Assembly: GCF_907164915.1 (NCBI RefSeq)
Contig: NC_061870.1
Location: forward strand, 5,913,714-5,977,713
Direction: 5' to 3'
Length of the DNA: 64,000 nucleotides
From: Impatiens glandulifera
Lineage: Eukaryota; Streptophyta; Magnoliopsida; Ericales; Balsaminaceae
The notes below the pieces were generated by a model. That model saw only the letters and a list, made by a program, of their open reading frames with translations, had not been told where the DNA came from and did no database searches. Of this stretch, positions 46,231 through 56,292 are shown one piece after another (within the stretch, counting starts at the first letter, position 1; every line of letters starts with the position of its first letter). The position numbers were made by a program, and so were the translations under genes.

Positions 46231-47280
46231 TATAAGATTAAACTATATGGTTGGTTCATGGACTAAGTTTGGAAATACTCTCGAGCAGCTGCTTAAGCAG
46301 CAAAGGCCTACCAGATACAAATCCGGTCTATATTTTGTTAAGGGAAATCCAACTGAGTCCTGCAATAAGTTGAACCTGGTAAAAGATAAACTTCATTCCA
46401 TAAGTTTTGTCAAGGAAAATTCAACTGATATTCGAACTAATCAAAACTGTGATAATTTAACTCTTAAAGATGAGATTAAATATGTTAAGCCTACTGACCA
46501 ACAATCAAGTTGGATTAAGCCCAAATACAAGGCAGTCAGCTAGTCAGAAAAGCGCAAACTTGACAGAGTGAAATCTGTCAAGTTTAAAACATACACACAA
46601 AATGGGAGATCCATAAAAATAACTCAAGTATGGATCCCCAAGGGACTAATTAACCATGGACCCAAAGAAAGATGGGTACCAAAGTTGTCAACGTTTATAT
46701 GTGCAGCTGAAACAGGAGAGCAGCTTGGAGAACAAAGTATGGTACCTGGACAGCGACTGCTTTAGGAACATGACAGGCGACAGCCGACTACTGACAGACA
46801 TATCAAAGTGCACATGACTAAAGATCACCTTTGGTGATAACTCGAAAGGTAAAATTGTGGGTAAGGGTAAGATTGACCACTGTAACTTTACTATCAATAA
46901 TGTACTGTTAGTAGAAAATTTGTTCTACAATTTAATTAGTATAAGTTAAATGTGTGATAATATGTACAAAGTAGAATTTCAAAAGCATGCATGTCTTGTT
47001 AGAGATCAGTAGGGGAATACCCTGCTAACAGGAAGTAGAGTAGGAAACTCTTATAAAGTGAACTGGAAGAATAAATCATCTAATCATGTATGCATGATTT
47101 CCAAAAATGACTAAAATTGATTATGGCATAAAAGACTTAATCACCTAAACTTTAAAACAATTAATAATATTTTTTTTGAAAGATCTTGTAATAAGAATTC
47201 CTAAACTGAAATTTAATAAAGACATGGTCTGCCCAGCTTGTCAAATAGGTAAACAAGTCAGTTCAACCTTTAAAAAACAA
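46231..47280 (+). pseudogene. Element E protease and pre-integrase region
   Basis: After a linker with KLNLVKDKLHSISFVKENST and VWIPKGLINHGPKERWVPK come WYLDSDCFRNMTGDSRLL (46738-46795), the retropepsin active site. The usual DSG is DSD here because GGC or GGT has become GAC. FGDNSKGKIVGKGKI and NVLLVENLFYNLIS follow, then LWHKRLNHLNFKTINNI (pre-integrase domain, about 47120-47170) and ACQIGKQVSSTFKKQ. Stops and frameshifts are numerous. The altered active site alone would abolish proteolysis. Confidence 0.8.
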
Positions 47281-48120
47281 AGGGAATATCCAATATGATA
47301 GGTGTTTGGAATTAATTCACATGGACCTGTTTGGTCCAATTTCAGTAACGAGTTTAAGGGGAATGAGATATACACTAGTTATAATTGATGATTACTCTAG
47401 GTTTACTTGGGTAGTATTCTTAGTATCCAATGATCAAATTGATGTTAATTTAATCAAAATTCTTAGAATACTACAAAATGAAAAGTCCTTAAGGGTTATA
47501 AAAATCAGAAATGATAGAGGAACAAAGTTCACAAACAAAAATCTACCATCTTTCCATGAGGAATCTAGTATTAGACATGAGTTGTCTAGTGCCATAACTC
47601 CACAACAAAACGGCATTACTGAAAGGTGAAACATGACACTAAAAGAAATGCTAGATCAATGATAGTTGATTCTGGTGTGTCTCAAAAACTTTGGGCAGAA
47701 GCCGTCAATATAGCATGTTCTACTCAAAACAGGTCGATGATTAATAAAAGATTTAATAAAACATCTTATCAAATATGGTATGGAAAAGTTCCTAAAATAT
47801 AATATTTTAGGATATTCGGTTGTAAGTGTTTTATTCACAACAATGGAAAAAATCATCTGACTATTTTTTATGCCAAAGAAGATGTTGGCATCATGCTAGG
47901 TTATTTTTCAGTTAGTAAAGCTTATAGAGTTTCAATAAACAAACTCTAACTGTAGAAGAATCAACTTATGTTGTATTTGATGTATCTATTGAAAATAACT
48001 CAAATGAAATTATTGAAGTGTCTAACAGATTGGAAGCAACTAATCTCCAATCTGATAGTGACGATGAAGTTCAGGTTAGAAACAATCTATCTGATCAGCC
48101 AGTTAACCTAATTGATTTTT
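47281..48120 (+). pseudogene. Element E integrase
   Basis: LIHMDLFGPISVTSLRGMRY carries the first catalytic Asp. LVIIDDYSRFTWVVFL, IRNDRGTKFTNKNLPSFHEE (second Asp) and SSAITPQQNGITER (catalytic Glu region) follow. After a frameshift SQKLWAEAVNIACSTQNRSM, FRIFGCKCFIHNNGKNHL and a final linker NSNEIIEVSNRLEATNLQSD lead to a stop at 48119. Integrase would join cDNA ends to target DNA. The catalytic D, D, E residues appear present but the frame is broken. Confidence 0.85.
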
Positions 48121-49768
48121 AAATAAATAGCCAGACTGATAATCAGTAGGCAGTTGACAGTTTGGATGTTATTGGAACAACTAATTAAATAGATGACCCT
48201 CCAGGACCGATTTAAAATAATGGTGGTCATCACTAAAAGAATGGTCATCAAATGGTCATCGGTTCTATTCATAACCTTAGTGACGCTCCCGAAGAAGTAG
48301 CATCCTAGATTTGTTGTGCAGAATAGCAGGCTGCTCGAGCATTGCAACATAAATGCAGGGAAGGGAGTGAACGTCCATCCAAACAGAATTCTGACAATCA
48401 AAACGGTCATTAACTACATTCTTAGGTTAAAAGGAGTGCAGGACTCCAGTCTTGAAATATCTGCACAATAGTCGAGTGGACAATCAATAACCTTCTCAAA
48501 GCGATCAACACCGAGGAAGAGAAGGAAGCTGGTACTTAATGAATTTGATGATAGCTCAAGCAGCCGAACCGTTATTTCAATAGAAGAGTCCGGTGAGACT
48601 GCTTCTAAGGCCAAGAAGGCACGGTTGGAGGTAACACCTGTAGGAGAGGAAACTCCTAGGGTAATCCCTAAAATGGTACCAGCTGAAGGCTTGGCTGAAG
48701 CACCAGCTGCAATATCAGCTGATGATCTTGTTGAAAGACTGGCTGAAAAGTCAACTGAAGGTCCTGTTGCAATTCAGTAACTCTAGTAGCAATTGTTCCT
48801 TCAACAATTGTCTCACTAGCAGCTACCATAGTAAGAGTTCCAGCTGTTAGAGGCATTGAAATAAGGGAACTAGTCACAGCTGATGCACGGCCTCCCAAAG
48901 TTGCAGGTAAAGGAAAAGACCTTGCGGTCCTTGAACCCAAAGCTCCCTCCTAGAGAAACTCACCATAGATCTGATTATGGAGAAGGTTGAGGAGAAAGCG
49001 AAGAAGATACTGGAACTCTTCGACAACTGGAGCAATAGGAGGCTTCACAGAAGGTTCTCTAAATTCCTACCAAGTTCCGATCCTAACCTAAAGATTAAAG
49101 CATTGATAGTTCAAGAGAACTCTATCCTGAAGTGGACCTACACTAACAACATTCAGGAGGCTCTCAAAAGAAGAGAGTTAGTTGTAGTTAATGCTAAAGG
49201 AGGTACCTAGTACACACTTCTTCGCTAGAGAATGAATAATTACATGTTGTTGGACAAAAGTGCATGGTTGGATGCCAGAGTAAATGAAAAGTTGCGACAG
49301 ATCCTAGACTCACTCAACTCTTCCAGGGATGTAGAGCTACAATGGACACCAATATATGCATCGATCGTAAGTCTTCTGGCCTCCCACTCTATGGAAGTTC
49401 CCGACTCCACTTCTCCACCAGAGTCAGCTCCAATGAATGCAGTGCCAATCATCTCCGTTGTCGATCAGAAACCCTCTGCAACAGAGCAACCCACTTCTCC
49501 GGTTGCATCAAATTACTCTGCAGCAACAACTGAAATATTTGACGACGATTGTGTAGAGATTGAGCCGTTCGAATTTACATCTCTAGTGTTGAAACATGTG
49601 CCTTCTCCTCAACCATCTCCTTCTTCAAAAGGGTATGTTCCAACTACTGATAGGAAAGTAACTATTTTGGAAAGTGAAAAAGTTATTCCCCTGTAGATAT
49701 TGCCAGCCATCTCCCCTCATCAACAATCGACTCCTCATTTAGTAGAGGAGTCATCCCAAGAGACGGTT
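48121..49768 (+). pseudogene. Element E region after integrase: RT/RNase H missing, extra (env-like position) ORF
   Basis: No RT or RNase H motif (YVDD, LYGLKQ) was found after the integrase. Instead broken frames read STPRKRRKLVLNEFDDSSSS, EEKAKKILELFDNWSNRRLH and RRFSKFLPSSDPNLKIKALI. A 154-codon frame at 49232-49696 holds MNNYMLLDKSAWLDARVNEK, QWTPIYASIVSLLASHSMEV and a Ser/Pro/Thr-rich tail (ATEQPTSPVASNYSA, PSPQPSPSSKGY). SIRE elements often carry an additional, poorly conserved ORF here, sometimes called env-like. I see no signal peptide or membrane segment, so an envelope function is not supported. Confidence 0.6.
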
Positions 49769-51004
49769 TGTTAGAGTAAGTTAAATAAAGAAAAAACGAA
49801 AAATTAATTAAAAGAAAATTAATTAATTAAGAAAAAATCTTTTAATTGATTAAAATAAACTTAGGTGAATAAAAATAAGTTTAAATCAATACGACATAGT
49901 TTAATGATGTGTTCGTGAACAAAACTAAGTTGTAAATGTCTATGCACAGGTACAACTGAAGAAGCGCAAGTAGACGTCTCTCTTAATCAGATGTCTTATG
50001 CTGAAGAAGCGCGAGTAGACATCTCTCTTCATTAGACGTCATGGTTTGAAGAAGCGCGAGAAGACGCCTTGCTTCAGAAACAGCCTAAAGAAGTGCGGGC
50101 ATACGCCCTACTTCAGAAGTAGTCTAAAGAAGCGCGAGAAGATGCCTTGCTTTAGAAGTAGTCTGAAGCAAGTGTCTGCTTATCTGTATCGCTCATCATC
50201 ATAGCGAACAACAACATTTGTTATCAGTATTCTTCCAAGTTAGCTTAATACGAAAAATGAACAACTGCCATGCACGTTATTATTCTACTAGCCCGTGCAG
50301 TACTATCCAGTACACCACATTCCAATGAATATTCCGTGCACTACCAATCCGGTACACCACGATCCAACAAATATATTCTTGTGTATGATCCCGTACATTT
50401 GACATACATTTAACGGAAAATTAACACGTATCTATGAGAAAGATTCAATCGTTGCTACACTTCAATATAAAAGGTGATCAGAGTAACACGGTGAATCTCT
50501 CTTCTTGATTTCAAAATTCTTCCTTACTCTCTCTAAGTGCATTATGTAAAAATCACTACGGAAAAAAGATAATTTATTGTTCTACCTGAGTGTATTTTCA
50601 GTATTGTAAGTTGAATAGAATGTTGTATGTTCAGTAGAGTGATATCTAGGAGTTCAGAACATGCAGTTGTTAAGTCCTGAGTTCTGACTGGGTTTGTGTA
50701 GTCTCTATACGAATCAAAGCCTTCTAGTGAAATCCTTCTAGAAACAAAAGAAGGGGTGACGTAGGAGTTTTATCTTCGAACATCCATAAAACTCATGTGT
50801 TATTTCATTTCTACATCTAACTATCTTGCATTTGCCGATTCAAATTTAGAAAGTATTTCCGCACTTGAATTCGTTCAACAACTTGCGACAATTTGTGAAT
50901 AATAGAAACATATTTTAATCTCTAATGGGACTAAAATCGAATTGAAAGTGATAATTAGCACAACAATATTCAACCCCCCTTCTATTGTTCTAACCGATCC
51001 TAAA
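49769..51004 (+). mobile_element. SIRE-type solo LTR nested in the extra ORF of element E
   Basis: Starts TGTTAGAGTAAGTTAAAT. The shared core (AGAAGGGGTGACGTAGGAG, TTCGAACATCCATAAAAC) is at 50750-50795, preceded by TATAAAAGGTGATCAGAG. It ends near GATCCTAAA. The left flank is CGGTT, and the right flank reads as a decayed copy. Coding resumes (LVDIHGF), consistent with the interrupted frame. U3 at 49950-50180 is an array of GAAGAAGCGCGAGTAGACGT-type units with CTCTCTT and CTTGCTTCAGAAG segments. Confidence 0.8.
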
Positions 51005-51480
51005 TTGGTGGATATACATGGCTTTATCTAGGACTCCCTTGCTCCATTGCAACATAGAATTGTCACCATCTTTGAAGAAATGGAATCCCTTAAGGAGTAG
51101 GTATTAGTTGCCTCGACAACATCTGCCTCGACTACATCGACCCAGGACAAAATCCTTAGCCAGGTCACAAAGAGTAATATTGAGATTACAATAATCAAGG
51201 ATCAGGCTTAAACATGTATTGAAGAATTCCATCGGAAATTACAACAGAGAGATCTCCGCGAAGATCAATACTATCGGAATGCAGATTGCGGAAGTAACAT
51301 ACTTCCTTAAGAAAACAGGAGGTAATCAATCAGGAGTTGCTGATGTTAAAAAGGGGAAGTAGTAGTGGGGGAAGAGAAGTGAGAGGAAAACCGGGAAGAA
51401 GAAGGTAGAAAAGGAAGAGAAGCCAACTGAAGGCTCAAGAAAGCTACAAAGGGGCAAGAATTAAAAAGGGGAATATATAT
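51005..51480 (+). pseudogene. Remainder of the extra ORF of element E
   Basis: Plus strand: LVDIHGFI, then SLAPLQHRIVTIFEEMESLK, VASTTSASTTSTQDKILSQV and a Lys/Glu-rich end. The low-complexity, coiled-coil-like composition (heptad-type hydrophobics in the IVTIFEEMESLKE stretch) is the only structural hint. Stops interrupt it. An (AT)n run at 51500-51540 and the PPT follow. Confidence 0.45.
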
Positions 51481-51497
51481 TCTGAATATTTTGCTTA

Positions 51498-51499
51498 TT

Positions 51500-51541
<42 letters not shown>

Positions 51542-51542
51542 C
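51498..51542. repeat. (TA)n microsatellite
   Basis: Alternating TA over about 40 bases between the last ORF remnant and the polypurine tract of element E. Confidence 0.9.
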
Positions 51543-51584
51543 TTTAGTTCCCTTGCGAAATCTTAACTTAGTTTTAACATCATC

Positions 51585-51599
51585 AAAAAAGGGGGAAAT
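51585..51599 (+). other. Polypurine tract of element E
   Basis: AAAAAAGGGGGAAAT immediately before the 3' LTR TGTTAG. This is the plus-strand primer site. Confidence 0.88.
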
Positions 51600-52846
51600 T
51601 GTTAGATTAAGTTAAATAAGGAAAAATGGGGGAATTGTTAAATTAAGATTAAAGGGGAATTCATTAAATTAACTTGAATTATAAAAACGACTTAATTGAT
51701 TAAAATGAACTTAGGATAATTAAAATGAACACACATAGTTTTTATGATATTTTGATGAATGAATAAAACTAAGTTCAATAATGTTTTAATGCGTAGGGAA
51801 ATTCAATGAAGCGTTGGCAGTAGAGTATCCCATTAGTAGTGTTGCGCCAACAACTGTGTTTCGCCAATAGCTGTGTTGCGCTAACAACTGACTAGACCAT
51901 CAGTAGTCTTGCGCCAACAACTGAGTTGACATCAACAATTTTACGCCACCAGATATTTTGCGCCAACAGCTGAATCCGCAATCAGCTGAGTAGCCCATTA
52001 GTTGAGTAGATCATCAATAGAAGTCGCTATCAGCTGAGTTCCACGTCAGCTAAATAGGTCAAAATATACAACTAGCTTTCTGCTCTGACAGGAAAACCGA
52101 TAAACAAATATTTCATTCTCCTGTGCACTACAATCTCGTATGCCACGTACTAACGAATATTTGATTCGCCTGGGCACTACCCCGTACTAATGAATATTCC
52201 ATTTGTCTGCGCACTACCCCGTATGCTAGGCGTACGACAAACGTACCACTAACACGTGTCAACAAAATGGATTTGACCGTTGTCATGATTCAAGGATAAA
52301 AAGATATTAGAGAACAATGGCAAATCCTCTTGTTCTCTCCGCGCTCAATATTCTCGGTTCAAAAGCTCTATTTTCGGCGAGTGATTTTGCAAGTGACTAC
52401 ATTACGCATAAGATAATATTTTGTAATCATTTATTATTGTGTAAGTTGAATAGAGAGTCGTTTGTTCAACAATATAGTTTGAGAGCTAGGAGTTTAGACT
52501 AGCAATTGTTAAGACCTGTGATCTGAGTGAGTTTGTATAGAGGCTATACAAATCAAAGTCTTCTAGTGGAATCCTTCTAGAAACAGAAGAAGGGGTGACG
52601 TAGGAGTTTTATCTCCGAACATCCATAAAATCTTGTGTTGTGTGTTTATTGTTTCATTCAGTGTTATATATGCCGCTTCAAATCATGCAAGCATTTTCCA
52701 CACTTGAAACCATTTAAGAGTTTTCTACGATTTGTTAAAGAATAGAAACATATTTTCAATCTCTTGACAGGATTAAAATCGGATTTAAGTTGAAAATAGA
52801 ACAATAGTTTTCAATCCCCCTTCTACTATTTTCTTCGATCCTAACA
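51600..52846 (+). repeat. 3' LTR of element E
   Basis: 1247 bp, TGTTAGATTAAG to GATCCTAACA. Homologous end to end to 42104-43379, including the GTTGCGCCAAC-type U3 array (51820-52080) and the core at 52587-52633. Copy number within the U3 array differs between the two LTRs. A 61-codon ORF at 52317 also has a counterpart at the same place in the 5' LTR and is not a gene. Confidence 0.93.
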
Positions 52847-53990
52847 TACCTTCTCTTATTCAAGTCACCTGCAAAATCAGCATCAACGTATCATCTCAAC
52901 TTATAATCACCTACATCCGCATGTTTAAAATAGAGATCGACGTCTGAGGATCTCCCAATGTAATGGAGAACCCACTTCATCGGGTCCCAATGTTCTTTCC
53001 TGGGGTTCGCCATAAAGCGACTAGAAAGACTAACCGTGTGAGCAAGATCGGGTTGCATACATACGATGACATATATTAGGCTCTCGAAGACACTCGCATA
53101 TGAGGTGTTTTCCATTCTCACATTTTATTCCTTAGTATTCGGTGATATCTTTAAGGAAAGCTTGAAATGAGTAGTTAATGGCATTTGAACCGCCTTAGTG
53201 TTAGACATCCCAAACTTGGAAACCACTTTTCGGAGGTAGTCACTTTGATACACAAACATGGAGAATTTCTCTCGATCACTCTCAATCACCATCCCCAAAA
53301 TTTTCTTTGCCGGTCATATATCCTTCATCTTGAACTCACTTCATAGCAAATGCTTGACCATGCGAATATCTTCCTTGTTTCCTGATGCAATCAATATATC
53401 CTCCACGTATAACAATAGGAAAAACCTGCAACCATAAACCCTCTTAACATAGATACAACTATTGAAATTGCTCCTCACGAAATCGTTATAAACCATAAAC
53501 TCATCAAAGCGCAAACACCATTGTCTTGGGGATTATTTCAAACCATAAAACAAGTGTTTGAGGAGACATGCCTTGCCTTCATCACCGAGTTGATGAACCC
53601 CTTGGGATGCGTCATGAAGATCTTCTCCTCCAAATTCCCATTAGGAAATGTCGTCCTCACGTCCATTTGCTTGAGCTCCAAGCCAAACTTATTCACTAGA
53701 ACGAGTAACACATGAATGGACGTGTGCTTCACTACCAGAAATTAGATCTTGTAAAAGTCGACCTCTTCGCGTTGTGTGAATACCTTAGCTATCAATCTTG
53801 CCTTAAACCTTTGCTTGTCACTACCCTCTACACCTTCTTTGTACTTTAACACCCACATTGAACCAACCACCTGTTGATTCCTGAGTTTGTCCACCAATTT
53901 ATGTATCTCGTTTTTGTCAAGCGATGTCATCTCCTCCTCCATATCACGCTTCCATTCAGTTCTCTCATTTCTCTCTTTTCTCCTCTAAAC
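52847..53990 (-). pseudogene. Copia D reverse transcriptase and RNase H start (right of the insertion)
   Basis: Minus strand: MEEEMTSLDKNEIHKLVDKL and VVGSMWVLKYKEGVEG (53942-53830), KHTSIHVLLVLVNKFGLELK with QMDVRTTFPNGNLEEKIFMT (53732-53620). The polymerase box reads YVED where YVDD is expected (about 53398-53410). Then FESLIYVIVCMQPDLAHTVS and LSSRFMANPRKEHWDPMKWV lead to YVDADFAGDLNKRR at the junction. Frameshifts and stops are common. The wording is Tork-like. Confidence 0.88.
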
Positions 53991-55410
53991 AATCTTGGGT
54001 ATGAATCTAAGTAGTTAAATCTCTCCAAAGCTCGGGATGTCCTATGGTCTTTATTTCTCTCTAATTAGTAGGAGTTAAGGTTCTCTTCAAAATCCTTACA
54101 ATCCTCCTTTACTTGATCATTTATTTCATCCTCTTCACTAACATCCCCCGTGTCTACCGAATCTTTAATAATTCCTTCTAGGAACTCCACCATAAATTCG
54201 GCCATCTCTCTAGCGACTTTACCAATTTCAACTATCTAAGTTGCTCCATAATAGGACTCGGTTTCCCTAAAGACCACGTCAAGACTAATAATGTACTTGG
54301 TCGTCTCCCCGTTCTTGTAAAACAGTTTACAACATTTTACTCCCTGAGTGTATCCAACGAACATACACTTTTTTCTCTCGGATCAAGCTTTCTATCCCGT
54401 TGGTGCATGTAAGTCACACACCCAATTACCTATAGGTTGTCGAGATTTGGAGGAGCGTCATTCCAAACTTCTGCCCGTGTCTTGTATTCCAATGTCGGTT
54501 ATGGAAAACGATTGATAAGATAAGCCACATTATTAATTGCCTCACCCCAAAATCGCCTTGGTAGACTAGTAACAAATATCAGAATCGCTCAAGTAGCGTT
54601 CTATTCAATCCCTCTACTTCGACATTCTGTTACGGTGTCTGTCGGACAGTTTTGTGACAAACCATTCCTACTTCCTTGATAAACTAATTGAACTCCTCTT
54701 TTAGATACTCCAAATTATTATCTTTTCAGAGTTTTTTAACCTTCTTCTCGGACTGAGTCTCTACCATCTTCTTCCACTCCTTGAACATAAAAAATGCATC
54801 AATCTTGTGATTCATGATGTATACCCAAACCTTCCGCAAACAATCATCAATGAAGGTGATAAAGTACCGACCTCCACTTGGATTTTTAGTCCGCGTTGAC
54901 CCCCAAGTTTGAGTGAACATAACTGAGCGTCTCTTGAGTCACCTCAACCGACCACCCATATGTAATTCTCATAAATTTACCGAATATGTAATTCTCTCAA
55001 AACTCCAAATCATCAAGTTTATCCTTTCCAAAATAGACTCTCTTACTCAACTCATTTAAACTCATCTCCCTCACGTGCCCCAATCTCTTATGCAATAGAC
55101 TCATGGGCGATACATCTAAAGGTTCTGCCATTTCTGCCATATCACCAACCAAGGTGCTACCTTAAAAGACATAAAGACTCTTCTATCATACACCTCTCAT
55201 TACCACTAGTGACCCCTTTGTGAATCTTATTACGTTCTTCTTACCCTTCCATGCAAAACCAAGTTGGTTTAGTGAGCGAAGAGAGATTAAATTCATCCGA
55301 AGGTCTAGGATGTGTCATACGTCCGTCAATTCCCTCTCAATTCCATCATGCATCTTCAATTTTTTCTTTATTTTCCTTTCTTCATCATTGTTCTTAGTTA
55401 GAGGTTCTCG
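53991..55410 (-). pseudogene. Copia D integrase, pre-integrase and protease end
   Basis: Minus strand: KMHDGIERELTDV and LDLRMNLISLRSLNQLGFAW with FTKGSLVVMRGV (about 55360-55200) are the end of the protease. SLLHKRLGHVREMSLNELSK (55110-55050) is the pre-integrase domain. WGSTRTKNPSGGRYFITFID and CLRKVWVYIMNHKIDAFFMF (54900-54780) are the integrase core start. A C-terminal part with GYTQGVKCCKLF-like sequence lies near 54350. The protease active site and Gag are absent, so the element is truncated at about 55410. Confidence 0.82.
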
Positions 55411-56023
55411 GTACTAGTCCATGGTCCTAGGCTAAAGGCTCTCAGTTCTAGATTAAAATAGAGCTCGGTCCTAGATTAGAAACATCGGTCCTATGCTAAG
55501 GGGAGGACTTAGTCCTAAGAATGGCACCGGGGGGGATTGCTGCACCTCCATCAAATCGACCTTATCCTCCTCAAACTCGCAAGCTGCGACGATGATGATA
55601 GGAATTGGAATGGGAATATCCAAGTATGTAGTTGAAGAATAGCAGCACTAGGAGTTAAGAAAGGAGATAAAAAAAGATTCCCCGTTGGGAATGATATTCT
55701 GCTCCCTGTCTCCCTTTGAACAGAAAATGGAGAGATGAATTACATCGAGGTGATTTACTTCACTGACAAAGACACAGAAGGTAGTCAGCATCAGCGATCT
55801 CATTGTTCGAGTCCCCGGACGAAGGTGAGACCAACCTTATTATGATTAGCGAAGTCCTTTCCAACTCCGTCGAATGGTTTCACTCCTCTTTTACCCCTTC
55901 TGTCAGTTCCTTGTCAGTTAGTCGACTCCCGTCCCTCAAAAGATTGTCGAACTTTAAGATTATTCATCGATATATGGGTAATCCCCGGCAGTTAGAGAAG
56001 AAAAGATTGTGAATCTGAAGGTG
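55411..56023. other. Unassigned region with TCGGTCCTAG-type repeats
   Basis: From 55420 to 55530 the motifs GGTCCTAGGCTAAAGGCTCTC, CGGTCCTAGATTAGAAAC and CGGTCCTATGCTAAGGGGAG repeat. Behind them lies DNA of higher GC without a recognisable gene. The 69-codon plus ORF at 55803-56012 is opposite to the Argonaute exons and is not supported. Confidence 0.45.
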
Positions 56024-56292
56024 ACAGGAGGAACATTTTCAGGAGATCCAGACTGGAAAAACTTAGTATGATGATGATTTTGCGCAACAATGACAACAAA
56101 CTTGGGAGACCCATTCTCGTCAAGGAACTTGCAGGCCTGTTAAAATAGAGTCAAATAAAATGACTGGACGTGAACGGTATCATGCAAGCGCACTAACAAA
56201 TATTTTCAACACAAAATGAAACTCAAACCTCAATGATTTGTTCGAGCTCAACATGTTGGACTTGGTTGAACTGAGACTCACTCACACCGTCC
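56024..56292 (-). pseudogene. Argonaute (AGO4-clade) PIWI fragment, two exons
   Basis: Minus strand. Exon A, 56292-56229, reads DGVSESQFNQV then ELEQIIE and is bordered by AG and GT. Exon B, 56136 to about 56024, reads ACKFLDENGSPKFVVIVAQN, then a HHHTKFFQSGSPENVPP segment. This is the PIWI stretch of plant Argonautes around the second catalytic Asp, which is kept in DGVSE. The word choice is closest to AGO4-type proteins. The intron between the exons is retained, so the source was genomic DNA, not a processed transcript. No earlier or later AGO exon was found within 1 kb, so it cannot act as a slicer. Both exons lack internal stops. Confidence 0.88.

Larger units (their letters stand above)
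42104..52846 (+). mobile_element. SIRE/Maximus-like copia element E, 10,743 bp, inserted in copia D
   Basis: LTRs 42104-43379 (1276 bp) and 51600-52846 (1247 bp) share TGTTAGATTAAG starts and CCTAACA ends. Target sites are GACCT (42099-42103) and TACCT (52847-52851), four of five identical. A PBS follows the first LTR and a PPT precedes the second. Between them lie gag, protease and integrase, no recognisable RT/RNase H, and an extra 3' ORF region as in SIRE-type elements. Two solo LTRs of the same superfamily (44258-45749, 49769-51004) are nested inside, so net internal length is smaller. Long LTRs, PBS and the extra ORF support the SIRE/Maximus assignment. Confidence 0.9.

Noticed and set aside
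49240..49452. Minus-strand ORFs between 48.1 and 49.5 kb
   Set aside because: They are antisense to the plus-strand frames of element E, which carry the consistent composition and continue across the nested LTR.
48121..49768. Retroviral-type envelope gene in element E
   Set aside because: The position fits the so-called env-like ORF of SIRE elements, but no signal peptide, transmembrane segment or cleavage motif was visible.
55803..56012. 69-codon plus-strand gene
   Set aside because: It abuts the Argonaute exon on the other strand, has no recognisable domain, and lies in repeat-flanked captured sequence.
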